Assembly (NCBI GenBank): GCA_946122785.1
Contig: CAMGYJ010000011.1
Location: 38,218,513 to 38,282,512 of the forward strand
Source: Linum tenue
Taxonomy: Eukaryota; Streptophyta; Magnoliopsida; Malpighiales; Linaceae
Direction: 5' to 3'
Length of the DNA: 64,000 nucleotides
Shown here: piece by piece, positions 37,151 to 48,452 of the stretch
How the letters are laid out: every line of letters begins with the position of its first letter
Position numbering within the stretch: position 1 is the stretch's first letter
Program-made: the position numbers and the translations under genes
The notes under the pieces: model-generated
Seen by the model: only the letters and a program-made list of their open reading frames with translations
Told to the model about the DNA's origin: nothing
Databases searched by the model: none

Positions 37151-38041
37151 AAGCTTGTCGTTAAAATGATAATTATTTAACTAAATCTTCTGTTTATTAA
37201 ATAATCATATTATGTCAACAATTATATTTATGTTTATTAATTATATTTATGAATTAGAATAACTATAAATTATTCATAAAAAACTATTAATTATAACAAA
37301 TATTGTACAAAGTAATTGATACTTATTTTTTAATGATGTAAATAGAGCTAAAATAAGTAAATTAAGCATAGTAGCAATTAAATCATTATAGTATGTTAAA
37401 TAATTATAAATTATCTGAAGTCGTGTATAAGAGAATGGATATTTAATTATAAATTATCATAAATATTGTAATATTTCATTTTAAATATGTAGAATAGTTA
37501 TAAAATATTTATAAATTTTGATTAAACCTTTTTAATAGTATTTATTTCATAGTTAATTAAATAATCGTCACTAAACTATGTTTTATATAACTTCCAAGGA
37601 ATCGAGGCACGAAGAGGGCCCTTTGTGGCTTGCCGAAGGTCGGGCAAAAACATATTTTCGCAATTACTAGAGTCACCGACATGAAAAATTATTGAAATCC
37701 TCATCGATCTCTTAAAATGTGGATATATGTATGTGTTGGAATCGACCGTTTCTCAATCGGACATTCCCGTCAAAAAGAGATGAATAGTGCCAAAACTTCT
37801 ATCGAGGTTTTTTAAAGGCTCTGAGGTGGTAACTAGGAGTTTCTTGAGCCTATCATGTATATTTCCACAATGCGAAATATTGTTGTTTGTGGAGGCAGAG
37901 ATGATTTTGCCTCTAAAATAATGTCATAGTAGGATTGAATGGATCGAGGTTGAAGGTTCAAGGGGAATGAGAGTTTAGGGTTTCAGAGGAGTATAAAGTA
38001 TAGGTGGTGGATGAGATGCTTTCCTTCTTTGTTGTCATTAT
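37151..38041. other. AT-rich intergenic DNA, no gene recognised
   Basis: The stretch 37190-37560 is extremely AT-rich (TAATTATAAATTAT-type repeats). From 37600 to 38000 there is more mixed sequence with no useful frame. GAATCGAGG and TGGATCGAGG occur near 37600 and 37939. Confidence 0.5.
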
Positions 38042-39281
38042 GGGACTGGTTAGAGTGCTAACTTCATTGGAGTTAGCACCGTACTAACCACTATAATCAC
38101 TATTTATTATTTTTAATTAAAATCTGATGCTGGAAAATAAGGAGGGCATATTCGGTATATCAAAAAATTAATTTAATTAATAAATTAATTTTCAAAATAT
38201 TTCTCTTCTTTTTAGTAGTAGGCCTGAAAAATAGTACCGTACACTACTGCTACATTCATTGGTAGTTATTTTGGTGGTTGTATTAGCAATTTTATTAGTT
38301 CTTGTAGTGATTTAATTGTAATTAGTAGTGATTTAGAAATTTTAAGTTACTCATGATGGGTGAACATTAGAAAGTAATGATAACATAATCACTACTAATG
38401 CGATTAGGTAGGAGTAAACCACTATTGAAAAAAAATCTACTACTCAATAACTACTAATACGAGCCACAACACTACTACATAATCGCTACTGAAAAAACGT
38501 TATAAGATCTGTAAAATCGCTACTAGTACTACTCCTATATACCATTGTTGTGAGAATCATTATCACATATATGAAGAACCAGTACTACAAATCTAGATAA
38601 AACCAAAACCTGATTTATAATCACTACTACAAAAATGGATTGTTTTTTCTTCCATTTATTATAATCCTTCGTCATTAGCGCTCAAGCGCATCTCAGCTCG
38701 GCGACCCACTTCTCCCGCCGTCGATTTGAACGGAATGCTCCCTATAACCGCCCATCATTGTCGAGGTTGGATACCGATTTGAAGAATCTGATGACGACCC
38801 TCTCGGTCTCTCAAAGTCGTCGCCGCTAATTGCCTCCTCAATCGCCATCGATGTCCCTTCTTCTCTCGTCGCCGCCTATCTCGCCATCGCCCTCGCCGAA
38901 TCTGGTCGCCGTGAGGAGATGGAGATCGATGACGTCTTCCCCTTCGCCGATGTTTTCAATGACCACATCGACGTCGCCAGTTGGTGGAGGAGAAAGATGA
39001 GGAGTGTTTGTGACCATCACGCCATTCGTCGGAGAAGGAGAAAGGGAGAACATGGCGGTAGCAGTTTGTGGAAACGTGATGGGAGGCGGACGGTTTTCAG
39101 AGAATGAGGAGAGGCGGCGAGAATGATGCATTTATATTAGGGTTTATTGGGTACGATTAATATTTTTGACTAAATTTCCCTTTATTAAATATTGACCCTA
39201 GGATTAAGTTTGTATCTAACGGTGAAAAAGATGGTTAGCACGGTGCTAACTTATTAAGGAGTTAGCACCTATTTCCATCCC
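38042..39281. mobile_element. Pack-MULE-like element carrying GC-rich gene-like DNA (1.24 kb)
   Basis: The ends are GGGACTGGTTAGAGTGCTAA and the complement of GGGATGGAAATAGGTGCTAA, extending inward through TTAGCACCGT.CTAACCA for about 50 bp of terminal inverted repeat. An exact 9-bp duplication TGTCATTAT flanks it (38033-38041 and 39282-39290), the size made by Mutator-type transposases. The right half (38690-39130) is GC-rich with open frames on both strands (a minus frame of 97 codons from 39131; a plus frame at 38919-39107), unlike the AT-rich left half. That is the pattern of host DNA captured between MULE ends. The source gene was not identified. Confidence 0.8.
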
Positions 39282-39290
39282 TGTCATTAT

Positions 39291-39892
39291 TGGTCCGGTT
39301 TAGTAGAGTTGATTCTTATTGTTGTTATCCGTCATCTTGGGTGAGATTATTTCAACTATGGTCAAACCCTAATTAAGTCAAACCCTAATTCCGGTCAAAC
39401 CCTTCTTTTTTGGACCCGTTAGTTAAATGTGGGTGGGATGTTAAATTGAGTGTAAATAGGGAACTATTGTTAGACGTGGGAGAAAGTTTTTTAGGTAGTT
39501 AATTAGGAAAATAATCATTAAACATCAGTAATTGGGGAGGATATTACGTTTGGTTGTTAAGTAAGGAAATACAAATTCAATTGTTGGCGAGAAATACAAA
39601 TTAGAGGCTGTTAATTAGAAAGTTTCCTTCCGAAAAAAATCTTACTCAAAATAAAATATTTCATTAATGTAAACTTAAATTTTACCATAAAAAACTCCTC
39701 TATTCTACCGCTCAACCAAAAAAAAATATTCTACCAAAACTATATCAACGGAAAAATCAATCGTACCTTAAAAATCTCCCTTTAATTGGGAGTGGATCCG
39801 GTGCATAACCTTTAGGTCAATAACCATCCATAACCCAATCAAAATCCGCCACATCAGCGTCTCTTCTCTCTCCTGAAAAGACTTTAATTTTT
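39291..39892. other. Intergenic DNA, no gene recognised
   Basis: Short direct repeats of GTCAAACCCTAATT occur near 39360-39400. No coding frame of note. Confidence 0.5.
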
Positions 39893-41044
39893 GGCAAAAT
39901 ACAGCTGTATATCCACAACTATCAGGTTTGTGACAAATATATCCACAACTATCGAAATACACGAAATATCCATTTCTGTCCACTCCGTTAACTCCGTCAG
40001 TTGGCGTGTTTGTGACCCCACTAAATGACGTGGATTAAAAGAGAGAAAAAATTCAGGCAAAATACAGTAGTATATCCACAACTATCAGGTTTGTGACAAA
40101 TATATCCACAATTATCAAAATACACGAAATATCCAAAAATTGGAAGGTTGTGTGACAAATCTATCCATTTTCGTCTGAAACTATAACGGTGTGTTAGACG
40201 GCGTTAAATTTACTAACGGAATGCTGAATTGATGCCATCTCACGTGCCACTTAAGCCAAAAAGCAACCAAACTTTACACCGTTATTTGTTAGACCTCGCT
40301 GCTGCAGTCTTCTCTGTTAGCGATTTGGTTAGATTCAAACTTTTTTTGTTTGAGATTCAAGCTTGGTATCACCATGGCGCCGAATGCATGGAAGCCATCG
40401 GAGTAAAAGGGAGGCAATGGTTGGGGATTGTCATTGGAATCGAAATTTGGGCTTGAGGTAGGGTTATTTTGGGGTGGAGGCGTCGATCGGAGGAGGATCG
40501 GTGGTTATCGGGCATGTTTCTGGGTTGGATTTTTAGTCTCGCCGTCTATGGTTTTTAGGGGTTTTAATTTTCTTTCACCATTAATCCACGTCATTCAGTG
40601 CGGTCAGAAACACGCCAACTAAGCATCCATCGTCTGTCCAGTCATCAAGTTAACTGACGGAGTTAACGGAGTGGACGGAAATGGATATTTCGTGTATTTC
40701 GATAGTTGTGGATATATTTGTCACAAACCTGATAGTGGTGGATATATTTGTCACAAACCTAATAGTTGTGGATATACAACTGTATTTGGATTTTATTCAA
40801 CTAGCCTATTTGGCATCTACGTGTAAAGTTTGTTTGCTTTTTGGCTTATGTGGCAGGTGAGATGGCATCGATTCAGCATTCCGTTAGTCAATTTAATGTC
40901 GTCTGACACGTCGTTATAGTTTCAGACGGGAGTGGATAGATTTGTCACACAACCTTCCAATTTTTGGATATTTCGTGTATTTCGATAGTTGTGGATATAT
41001 TTGTCACAAACCTGATAGTTGTGGATATATAACTGTATTTTACC
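39893..41044. mobile_element. MULE-type foldback element with an inverted copy nested inside it
   Basis: The outer ends are GGCAAAATACAGCTGTATAT and the complement of GGTAAAATACAGTTATATAT, flanked by an exact 9-bp duplication TTAATTTTT (39884-39892 and 41045-41053). Inside, a second GGCAAAATACAG end starts at 40056 and its partner ends at about 40790. End type 1 (with CCGTTAACTCCGTCAG) occurs at 39893-40013 and, inverted, at 40648-40790. End type 2 (with GGAAGGTTGTGTGACAAAT) occurs at 40056-40280 and, inverted, at 40815-41044. The order is thus 1, 2, 1', 2', as expected if one copy inserted in reverse orientation within another. The core (40300-40640) is moderately GC-rich and non-coding. Confidence 0.8.
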
Positions 41045-41671
41045 TTAATTTTTTCCCTTTTTTTGGTAATGGTGATTTGCATTAAAGAAAAACAAGAATA
41101 CAAAGTTCAACAGAAAAAAAAAACCATAAAGTGTCTTGAGTTCACAAGGAGCGAACTGCAAGAACACCGGCAAAACACAACACAAAAACATAAGTCCGGA
41201 CACAAGGAACAAAACACAGGCTAACGAAATGAAAAGCAGCCCGAAGAAAGCTGAAACAAGAAACAAGGCGCAAGCAAGATCGAACGGACAAGGCCAGTGG
41301 ACCAGACCACTTCCGCCAAACAACACACACAAACTGCTGACAATCATGCCTCTAGAGCTAGGAGTAAAAACACAGCAGTGCTGAAAAGAAGGAGCAAAAG
41401 AGGAAGCCCCACCAAAACCATCTTCCCCATTGAAACCAAAGAACAATCACCCTCGTACCCCTTAAAGGACCGCAACCAATCTTCGACAACCAGCAACAAG
41501 AGGCCATCAACATCCAGCTAAGATCTCGTGAATCCGACTCTCCCCTTGATCCTTCTCAACTTTTCCATGAGTCACAAGCCATTACATCGTATTCCTAGCC
41601 GCCCTTCCAGCAACCGCATTAGTAGACCTCGATTTCTCTTCAAATCTCTGATTTCTTTCCAACCACACGAA

Positions 41672-44600
41672 CTACCAAACAACGTGTACAATGCATTCCT
41701 TAAACCATCTATCCACGCTGTCCGATTTCGAATGTGAGCAGTTTTTGATAATCGCGGTTAGATCCTCCCCTTGAGTTTGCAAGCCAAGTATGAATCGGAC
41801 GATTTGTCTCCAAACTTGTTGGACAAACTGGCATTCCACGAACAGATGATAGGATGATTCTTCCTTAGTGTAACACAAACACCATCTGCTTGCCATTGAC
41901 CAACCTCTCTTCTTCAAGTTTTCCACTATAAGGATCCTATTATGGTACACCAACCACAAGAAAAAACAGACTTTGCTCGGGACCACGTTCCTCCATATTT
42001 GTTTTGCTGGAAAATTGATCCATCCTTGAAGAACATCCTGAACAAGGTTCCTCTAACAAGAGCTCACAGAAAACCTGCCATTCGCATCAGGATTCCACAC
42101 GATTTTGCAAGGACTGCAAGAGTTATTATTCATGTCAAAAGTACTAAGATACTGTGACAAACTAATTCTCTCTCTCTCTCCGCAACCCCCCCCCCCCCCA
42201 GAGAATATTTAAGATTAAGGGACCATAGAACAAACTCACCTTTAAGGGATGCTATGTCGGATAGAGTAGCTTCGGGGTCAGCAGCGACATCATCAACGCG
42301 AGGAAACGAAGTAGCCAGCACCTTCCCCGGAGTCCATCAATCATGCCAAAACGAGATTTCAGTGCCATTTCCTGGATCCAGACTTGCAAAATTACAGAAC
42401 TTATCATATCCTTTAGATATATTTGCCCACGCGGACTGAGAAAACCCCCCTCTACCTCTCGAGGACTGCCACACAGAAGAGGGATTGTGATATTTGCATT
42501 CCATCAATTTACGCTACCAACTATTTCTCTCCACCGCGAAACGCCATAACCATTTGGCTAACATTGCATCATTAAAGGATTTTAAATCAAGAATGCCCAG
42601 ACCCCCTCTGTTCATATCTGTTTTACAAATCTTCCACTCAACCAGAGCCATCTTCTTAACGTCATCCATCCCATTCCACAAGAGTCTCCTTTGAATCCGT
42701 TCCAGATCCTCAATAATCGAGGCAGGGGCTTTAAACAAGGAAAAAAGGTAGGAAGGTATACTAGAGATCACTACTTTGCACAACACCAACCTCTCCCCTG
42801 TAGAGGGGTGCATGTTCCCCCAACCATTGAGCTTCTTTCTCACTTTATCGACAATAGGGTCCCAAATCCTCGGATCGTTAGGTCTAGCCCCAAGAGGGAA
42901 CCCAAGATACTTGGGTGGATCTCTACTCCACTTACAGCCGAAAATGGCAGCAAAGTAGATAGGTTCCTCTACATCACCCACTGTATACATAACAGATTTT
43001 TTCTAAATTAATCCTTAGGCCCGTCGCCGATTGAAAGCACACATTAGTTGCAAGGATGTTCAGAACCTGTTCATGATTAGCCTCGAAAAATATTAGGGTA
43101 TCGTTCGCAAAAAGGAGGTGAGTCACCTCCTCACTTATGGTTTCTTCATTCATAAAAAAACCTTCGAATTTTCCATCCTCCCTAACCGCTTTAAGCATGA
43201 GGGACAACACTTCCATAGTTAAGACGAATAAACCTGGTGAAAGAGAGTCTCCATGTCGAAGTCCTTTAGACATCTTAAAGTATCCCTTAGCTTCCCCATT
43301 GACAAAAATAGAGATAATAGAAGAGCACATGGACCCTTTGACCCAACTACACCATTTCTCAGAGAAACCCAGTGGGGCAGCGACGATAGAATCTTGAATA
43401 AGCACTCCCAATTCACGTTGTCGAAAGCCTTCTCAATATCCAGCTTAAACATGAGACCAGGCCTTCTGCTGTTGCGCCTACTGTCAACTAGTTCATTGGC
43501 GATCAGCCCTGCTTCCGAAATCTGCCTCCCCTTAACTGAAGCTTGTTGTTGCTGAGAGATTAACTTCGGAAGAACCAGGCTAAGTCTTCTGGATAGGACC
43601 TTACTAATCAATTTGTTAATGCTCCCGATCAGATTAATCGGTCGTAGATCTTTAATATCTTCGATCGTGTCCTTCTTCGGATTAAGACACACAAAGGAAT
43701 GTGAAACACATTTTGGCACCATTCCAGTCTCATGGAACTCCTGAAAAGCCTTCATAATGTCCAATTTCAACCACTGCCAACCTTTCTTGAAGAACTCCAA
43801 CGTAAAGCCGTCCGGACCCGGTGCTTTACTTCCGTCACAGTCTCGCAACCCGAGCAGATCTCATTCTCCGAAAACGGCATATCCAACTGCTGACGGTCAT
43901 CGTCCCCTCCCCAATTTCCTCCTTCTTATCAACCATTCGCTCGTTGATCCTGATTCTCTCTATGAACTTAACCTCCCTCCTGTAGTTCGTTGCTTTATGG
44001 AAGTACCCCGTGTTCTTTACACCCAACTTTATCCAAACCTCTCGACTTCTGTCTCCAACAAACCTCTTGGAGCAACCAAGTTCTACTAAGTTCTAGTGCC
44101 AAACCAATTCTATTGTTCTGCTCCTCCTCGGAAAGAAGTCTCTCTTCTTCCATTCTATCCAAGACCATAATCCTAGTAGACAAATCTTCCACCTTGCTGT
44201 CAATATTTCTTAAAACCTCCTTATTCCAGATTTTTGCCTTGGCCTTGATCAGCCACAGTCTTCTAGCAAGCAGAAACATACCACCCGTACCTTGGAGACT
44301 CTCCGACATCCACTTACCCAATTCGATGTAGAAACGAGGATCTTCGAGCCACATATTCTGAAATCTCCAAGGCCTCTTAACTCTCTTGTCTTCACCCCAT
44401 CTTAAAACAAGCAAATTATGATCTGATTCCACCCTCTCAATGGCAGACAAGGTAGAGTCCGGGAAAAAATAGTCGAAATCCTGAGAGATAAATACCCTGT
44501 TAATACGAGACATAGTCTCCCTATTGGTCCCATGGCTCCATGTGAATTTGCTACCGCAAAGAGGTAGCTCCTAAAGACCATTGATGTCGATGAAAGCATT

Positions 44601-45107
44601 AAATTCCCCCATCAGCTCCGAGATTCTTCTCATGCCGATGTACTCTTCATGGCTTCTAACCATGTTAAAATCACCTGCTAAACACACCGCCCCAGAATGC
44701 ACAGAGCAAAACTCGTTCAGCTCAGCCAGGAAAGCCAGCTTATCAATCCTCTCCTGAGGGCCATACACGAACACAAACTGCCAAACCTTTGATGAGCACT
44801 TTTCCATAAGTTCCACCTCTAAGAAGAAGTCCCCCACAACACATGAAACCTTCGAGAAAAAGGCCTTGTCCCAAATAACCACAATTCCCCCAGAGTTTCC
44901 AGCATCGTTCTTCACTTCCCAATCAAACTCTTTCATAGCAAAGATGCTTCTAACAAGGGGCTCATTACATTGAGACCATTTGGTTTCTATCAATCCCTCG
45001 ATTTTCGGATTATGCCTCCCAATAAGACGTTTAATTCTACTCCTTTTATCGGGATCACCCAACCCCCTAACATTCCAGATGCAAACACATGTATCCATTA
45101 ATACCAA
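41672..45107 (-). pseudogene. LINE ORF2: endonuclease, reverse transcriptase, zf-RVT (broken)
   Basis: The endonuclease (45107-44571) shows CIWNVRGLGDPDKRSR, GLIETKW with its Glu, and LAGDFNMVRSHEEY. The linker lies at 44513-43995. The reverse transcriptase occupies 43848-42974, with KAPGPDGFTLEFFK, LRPINLIGSINKLISKVLS, QQASVKGRQISEAGLIANE and FKLDIEKAFDNVNW, then LRHGDSLSPGLFVLTMEVLS. The active-site box reads LLFANDTLIF, where the family has F/YADD: one catalytic aspartate is Asn. The next block is ATGLRINLEK, then the thumb region (42990-42514, GFPLGARPNDPRIWDPIVDK). A zf-RVT domain (41986-41672) has SYHLFVECQFVQQVW. Frame changes separate these blocks, so no intact protein is possible. 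Confidence 0.9.
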
Positions 45108-45249
45108 ATTAATTATCTAACCCACCTCTCCTTTTCTTGTACTTTCTCGGGCCCGACGGAGGAGTAGTCGGAGGACCCAATCGTAGATTTTCCATATCCA
45201 TTTTGGACCGCGAACTCCAAATCTTACGCTAGTGAAGTTCCGAAGCCGT

Positions 45250-46020
45250 TTACGACAGCTGTATCTCAGTTTGTGCAGGGCCATCAACATGACCCAGATC
45301 GAGAATCCTTCCCACAGTAATGCAGGAATGTACTAGTGTCTCTTTATTGAACGGGAATACGTTGGAATCCCACTCCCGGTTGTTCTCGGTCGACATACAC
45401 GAAGGGGATGGAAGATCCACCCCACCAACTTCACCCAAAACCTCCTCGGCTTTGAATTTCTGAGGAGTTTCTGGAACACAGCTCGGGCTCCCCACCGCAG
45501 TTTCGATCTCAGAATCAGGGAAGGATGGAGAAGAACCATTCATTTCCTCTGGAAAATCATCAAAATCGATAGTTTCCTTGATACTCCCAGACACCCTCTC
45601 AGTGGTATCGAGCACTGGGAACCCGACATCCATCAACATCCGATCTTCTGATAAGGTGCTAACCACAGAGACTCCCGAAAACCCCACTTGACATTTGACA
45701 GCTTCCCAAGGCCAGGCCCATAATAGAGTAGCTGAGTTTCCAAAACTGCAAGTGGGTTCGCCAAAGAAACTTAAATCCAACAATCCTGGAAGTAACTCAA
45801 AAACTTTGGGCCCAAGGACACTGAGGGATCTTCTTTTCTACATCCAATAGACAGCCTTTGTTCCTTCATGATATCGTCCTCCTCACTAACAAGGAACTTA
45901 GGGTCCCAGATTGGGCATTCTTTTCTCATCCAGACCCTCTTAAGGGTAGGCCCACCCGAATGCCTAGTTCGACATTCAAAATTTGCACGACTGTCCGTAA
46001 CATTGGAAGCCGAATCGTTT
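45250..46020 (-). pseudogene. LINE ORF1, C-terminal part
   Basis: A single frame runs from about 46020 to 45250 with no stop. It contains a basic segment (FECRTRHSGG, TLKRVWMRKECP) followed by an acidic serine/proline-rich tail. The visible M at 45783 is internal. Plant L1 ORF1 proteins carry a CCHC knuckle and RNA-binding domain upstream; that part is missing. Strand and position relative to the endonuclease support the assignment more than the sequence itself does. Confidence 0.65.
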
Positions 46021-46252
46021 TAAGTCGGGATTTTTTTTTGCACAATTAGATCAGATTAATTGTGCTCTTCAAAATGATATCCACTTTGATATATTTTTGG
46101 AACAAAAAAAAATGAGTAATTTTTTACCACTGTATACCATATGGTATTGACTGGTATTGAAATAAGCGTATACCATATGGTAGGAAGAGCGTAATGGTGT
46201 TATGAACATACCAATACTGTAGGATGGTTGAATACATGACAGTATGAGTACA
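46021..46252. other. Short spacer between LINE and LTR element
   Basis: GTATACCATATGGTA-like strings recur at about 46132, 46170 and nearby, giving small palindromes. No gene. Confidence 0.4.
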
Positions 46253-47823
46253 TGACACGCTATAACACAACACCAAACTGCGACCAAGTGTAATCGCAGT
46301 CCGGAAATGCAGTAACAGGCAAGCTCTAATTGTGAACCTGGGGTCTAGATCTACTGCCTACTCCGTGTATATTTGTTATCTAGCAAACTAAGTCGATTGA
46401 TTGTGGTTTTAACTAAAAGCAGTAAGAAAGCATGAAATGGTTCGGTTTTCTAAAGCAAAGGAAGAGTCACTCGGGAATGAGTCCCCCTAGCTCCTTAGTT
46501 AGGTCTCAGTTGTAATTACCTTGGGTTGATAAACTGTTGATTAAACTGCGGAAGATCCGACAGTAGCTTGGAATCTCTTAAGCTGACCAAGCCCTCTCAG
46601 TCCAACTACCCGGCAGACGACTAGTCTTCACCGGGATAGAAAGCTGAGGCTATGAACGCAGAACTCCACTACTTGAATTGGATTCCAGTACAAAGCAGTA
46701 AATTGATTAACTCTCGTATAATCAATCTACCCCTACCGATTGATGAAGCTCTAACAACCTAATCAGATTCTATCTATCTCAGGTTGCATCAGAAATCAAG
46801 AAAAGATGATCAGACTTCAATTGACTCAATGAATCATGCATCAATCGATTAAAATCAAACTGTATAACAATCCCAAGTCATTACAATCAAGATCCCTAAC
46901 ACATGGAACTAGGGTTCTTCATACCCAAGTGAGAGAAGGTTCTACTCCATAGAGAGAGAGAGAGAGAGAGGGAAACAGAATACAAAGCAGTCATACTCAT
47001 AACAATGGGAAGAATCTGCTCTGGGATGTCAATCTTCACTCCTAGGGATGAATCTGGGCTTCAATAGTGAGAAATCCACTCCAAATAGCTCCTAGGGTTT
47101 GTTCTTCGCACTTTCTCTCTCTAAAACTCTGTTTTTGCTCTAAAAAGTCGACCCCTGCTCCTTTGGCTCGAATCTTCCTCAAAAACCTCATTCTGGGTGA
47201 AATACGGGATGAATTACGATCGTAATCATGGTATGCCCGTAATTCACCCAAAACGCGCATTTCACTAAACTCTGAGGAAGGTAATTACGGTCGTAATTAC
47301 CTAATTACTGCCAGTATTTAAGTAATTACGACCGTAAATGAGTCCACTCTTGCCCGTAATTTGCTCTGCGACAGGAATTCTAGGGGATTTAGGCTCGGCA
47401 TTTCATTTACGGGCATGACAGAAGCAATTACGCCTGTAATTGGGCAGGGGCTGCCCGTAATTCTTCCTCCGCTCCGGTTTAATGCTTCGTTTCTCTCTCG
47501 TCCGGACTCCGAATCAGTCGTCGTTTGAACCTAGACGCTCGTAGTCTTGTCCTCTTTCTTTTCATAACAAACTTCCATGATTATTTGTCCCTAAAATGAG
47601 GTAGAAATCCATTATTCCTCAGGTCATGCTCGTGTTTCTTCTCCCGAATTGCCAAATGAATTTCGATTGACTTGAAACTTGCGTCTTTGCTCCAATTTAC
47701 ATGCTAGGACTTGAAATGTGACTAAGGAACACAAACTAGCGTAAAATAGTCCAAGAAATCAAAAAATCTAGCCAAAATGATGAAGAAACGAGGGTGCATA
47801 CATGTGCAAATACGACGTTATCA
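46253..47823 (-). mobile_element. 3' LTR of a minus-oriented Ty3/gypsy-like element (LTR-1, 1.57 kb)
   Basis: In window orientation the LTR begins TGACACGCTATAACACAACA and ends CGACGTTATCA, so it is bounded by TG..CA. It is followed at 47824 by AATTCTCCCACACTTAACCG, the complement of a purine-rich tract. This identifies it as the 3' LTR of a minus-strand element. It is similar along most of its length to the LTRs at 55056-57959. A (GA)n run lies at 46961-46985. The block 47213-47460 is a cluster of TTACG..CGTAA palindromes (see findings). Only about 300 bp of internal sequence remains to the right. Confidence 0.8.
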
Positions 47824-48130
47824 AATTCTCCCACACTTAACCGTTTGCTTGTCCCCAAGCAAACCAAGTCAGATAAAAGGAAAGCTCAATACATTTCAAT
47901 CATGAAACCCTTGGGGACATATCATATAGGCACGAAACACGGGAATCATACTGGCTTTTATACATCAACACATGAACAACTTCAACAGCAACCTGGACGA
48001 CCACCACAGAGGACATTCGAGTGCAGCAAAATCGGGTAAAGGAAGAGTCTCCCTTCTGTTCACCAACCAACCTAGACTTGACTCAACCACTTATTCAAGA
48101 CAGTCAGCTCATGCATAAAACACGGGAATT
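47824..48130 (-). mobile_element. PPT and short internal remnant of the LTR-1 element
   Basis: The PPT complement AATTCTCCCACACTTAACCG is followed by TTTGCTTGTCCCCAAGCAAA and on through CATATCATATAGGCACGAAA. It matches 57960-58265 closely. Similarity stops at about 48128, where unrelated DNA begins, so the rest of the element is lost. Confidence 0.75.
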
Positions 48131-48452
48131 CATAATTCAAAAACAATTTTTGAAAAAAATAAAGTAACCGTCCGACGCCGGAATTCGGATCTCGACCTAC
48201 ACCAGAATTCGGACCCCGTCCGATGAGGGATTTTGGTTCCCGCCCAACGCCGGCTGGCGGACCCCGTCCGACACCGTTAGGCGGACCGCGCATCCCCGTT
48301 GGACGATGGGGAAAGGCCGCACTCATCGGCGGCTCAGAATCGTCAGCGTTGAGGCTGTGAGGTGAGGGAGATGAGGGTTTTGACCAACGGCGAAACTGGG
48401 GAGGAAGCACCGTTGGTCGATGGTCGTCGGCTGGACATGAAGGGGATAACAA
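48072..48452 (-). pseudogene. Proline/serine-rich frame with octapeptide repeats (copy 2 of the 24-bp minisatellite)
   Basis: The 126-codon minus frame reads GMRGPPNGVGRGPPAGVGRE, PKSLIGRGPNSGVGRDPNSG: about five octapeptides of consensus GVGRGPNS, each from a 24-bp unit (about 48165-48300). Upstream is a P/S-rich segment with FPHRPTG. The last part of the frame overlaps the LTR internal remnant. The same octapeptide occurs at 36955-37050. I do not know the parent protein; a repetitive TE-borne or captured gene fragment is likely. Confidence 0.45.

Larger units (their letters stand above)
41054..46020 (-). mobile_element. L1-type LINE, 5'-truncated and decayed (about 5 kb)
   Basis: On the minus strand the order is ORF1 C-terminal part, AP endonuclease, reverse transcriptase, zf-RVT region and an A-rich tail, the layout of plant L1 elements. 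The tail on the minus strand reads TTACCAAAAAAAGGGAAAAA at 41048-41067. The left end abuts the 9-bp duplication of the MULE at 41045-41053. ORF1 begins in mid-protein near 46020, so the 5' end is truncated. Multiple frame breaks exist, and no flanking duplication could be confirmed. A C-homopolymer occurs at 42187-42199. Confidence 0.9.

Noticed and set aside
46961..46985. (GA)n tract as a gene promoter element
   Set aside because: It lies in the middle of LTR-1, and LTR-3 has (CT)n/(GA)n tracts nearby; no host transcript start is suggested.
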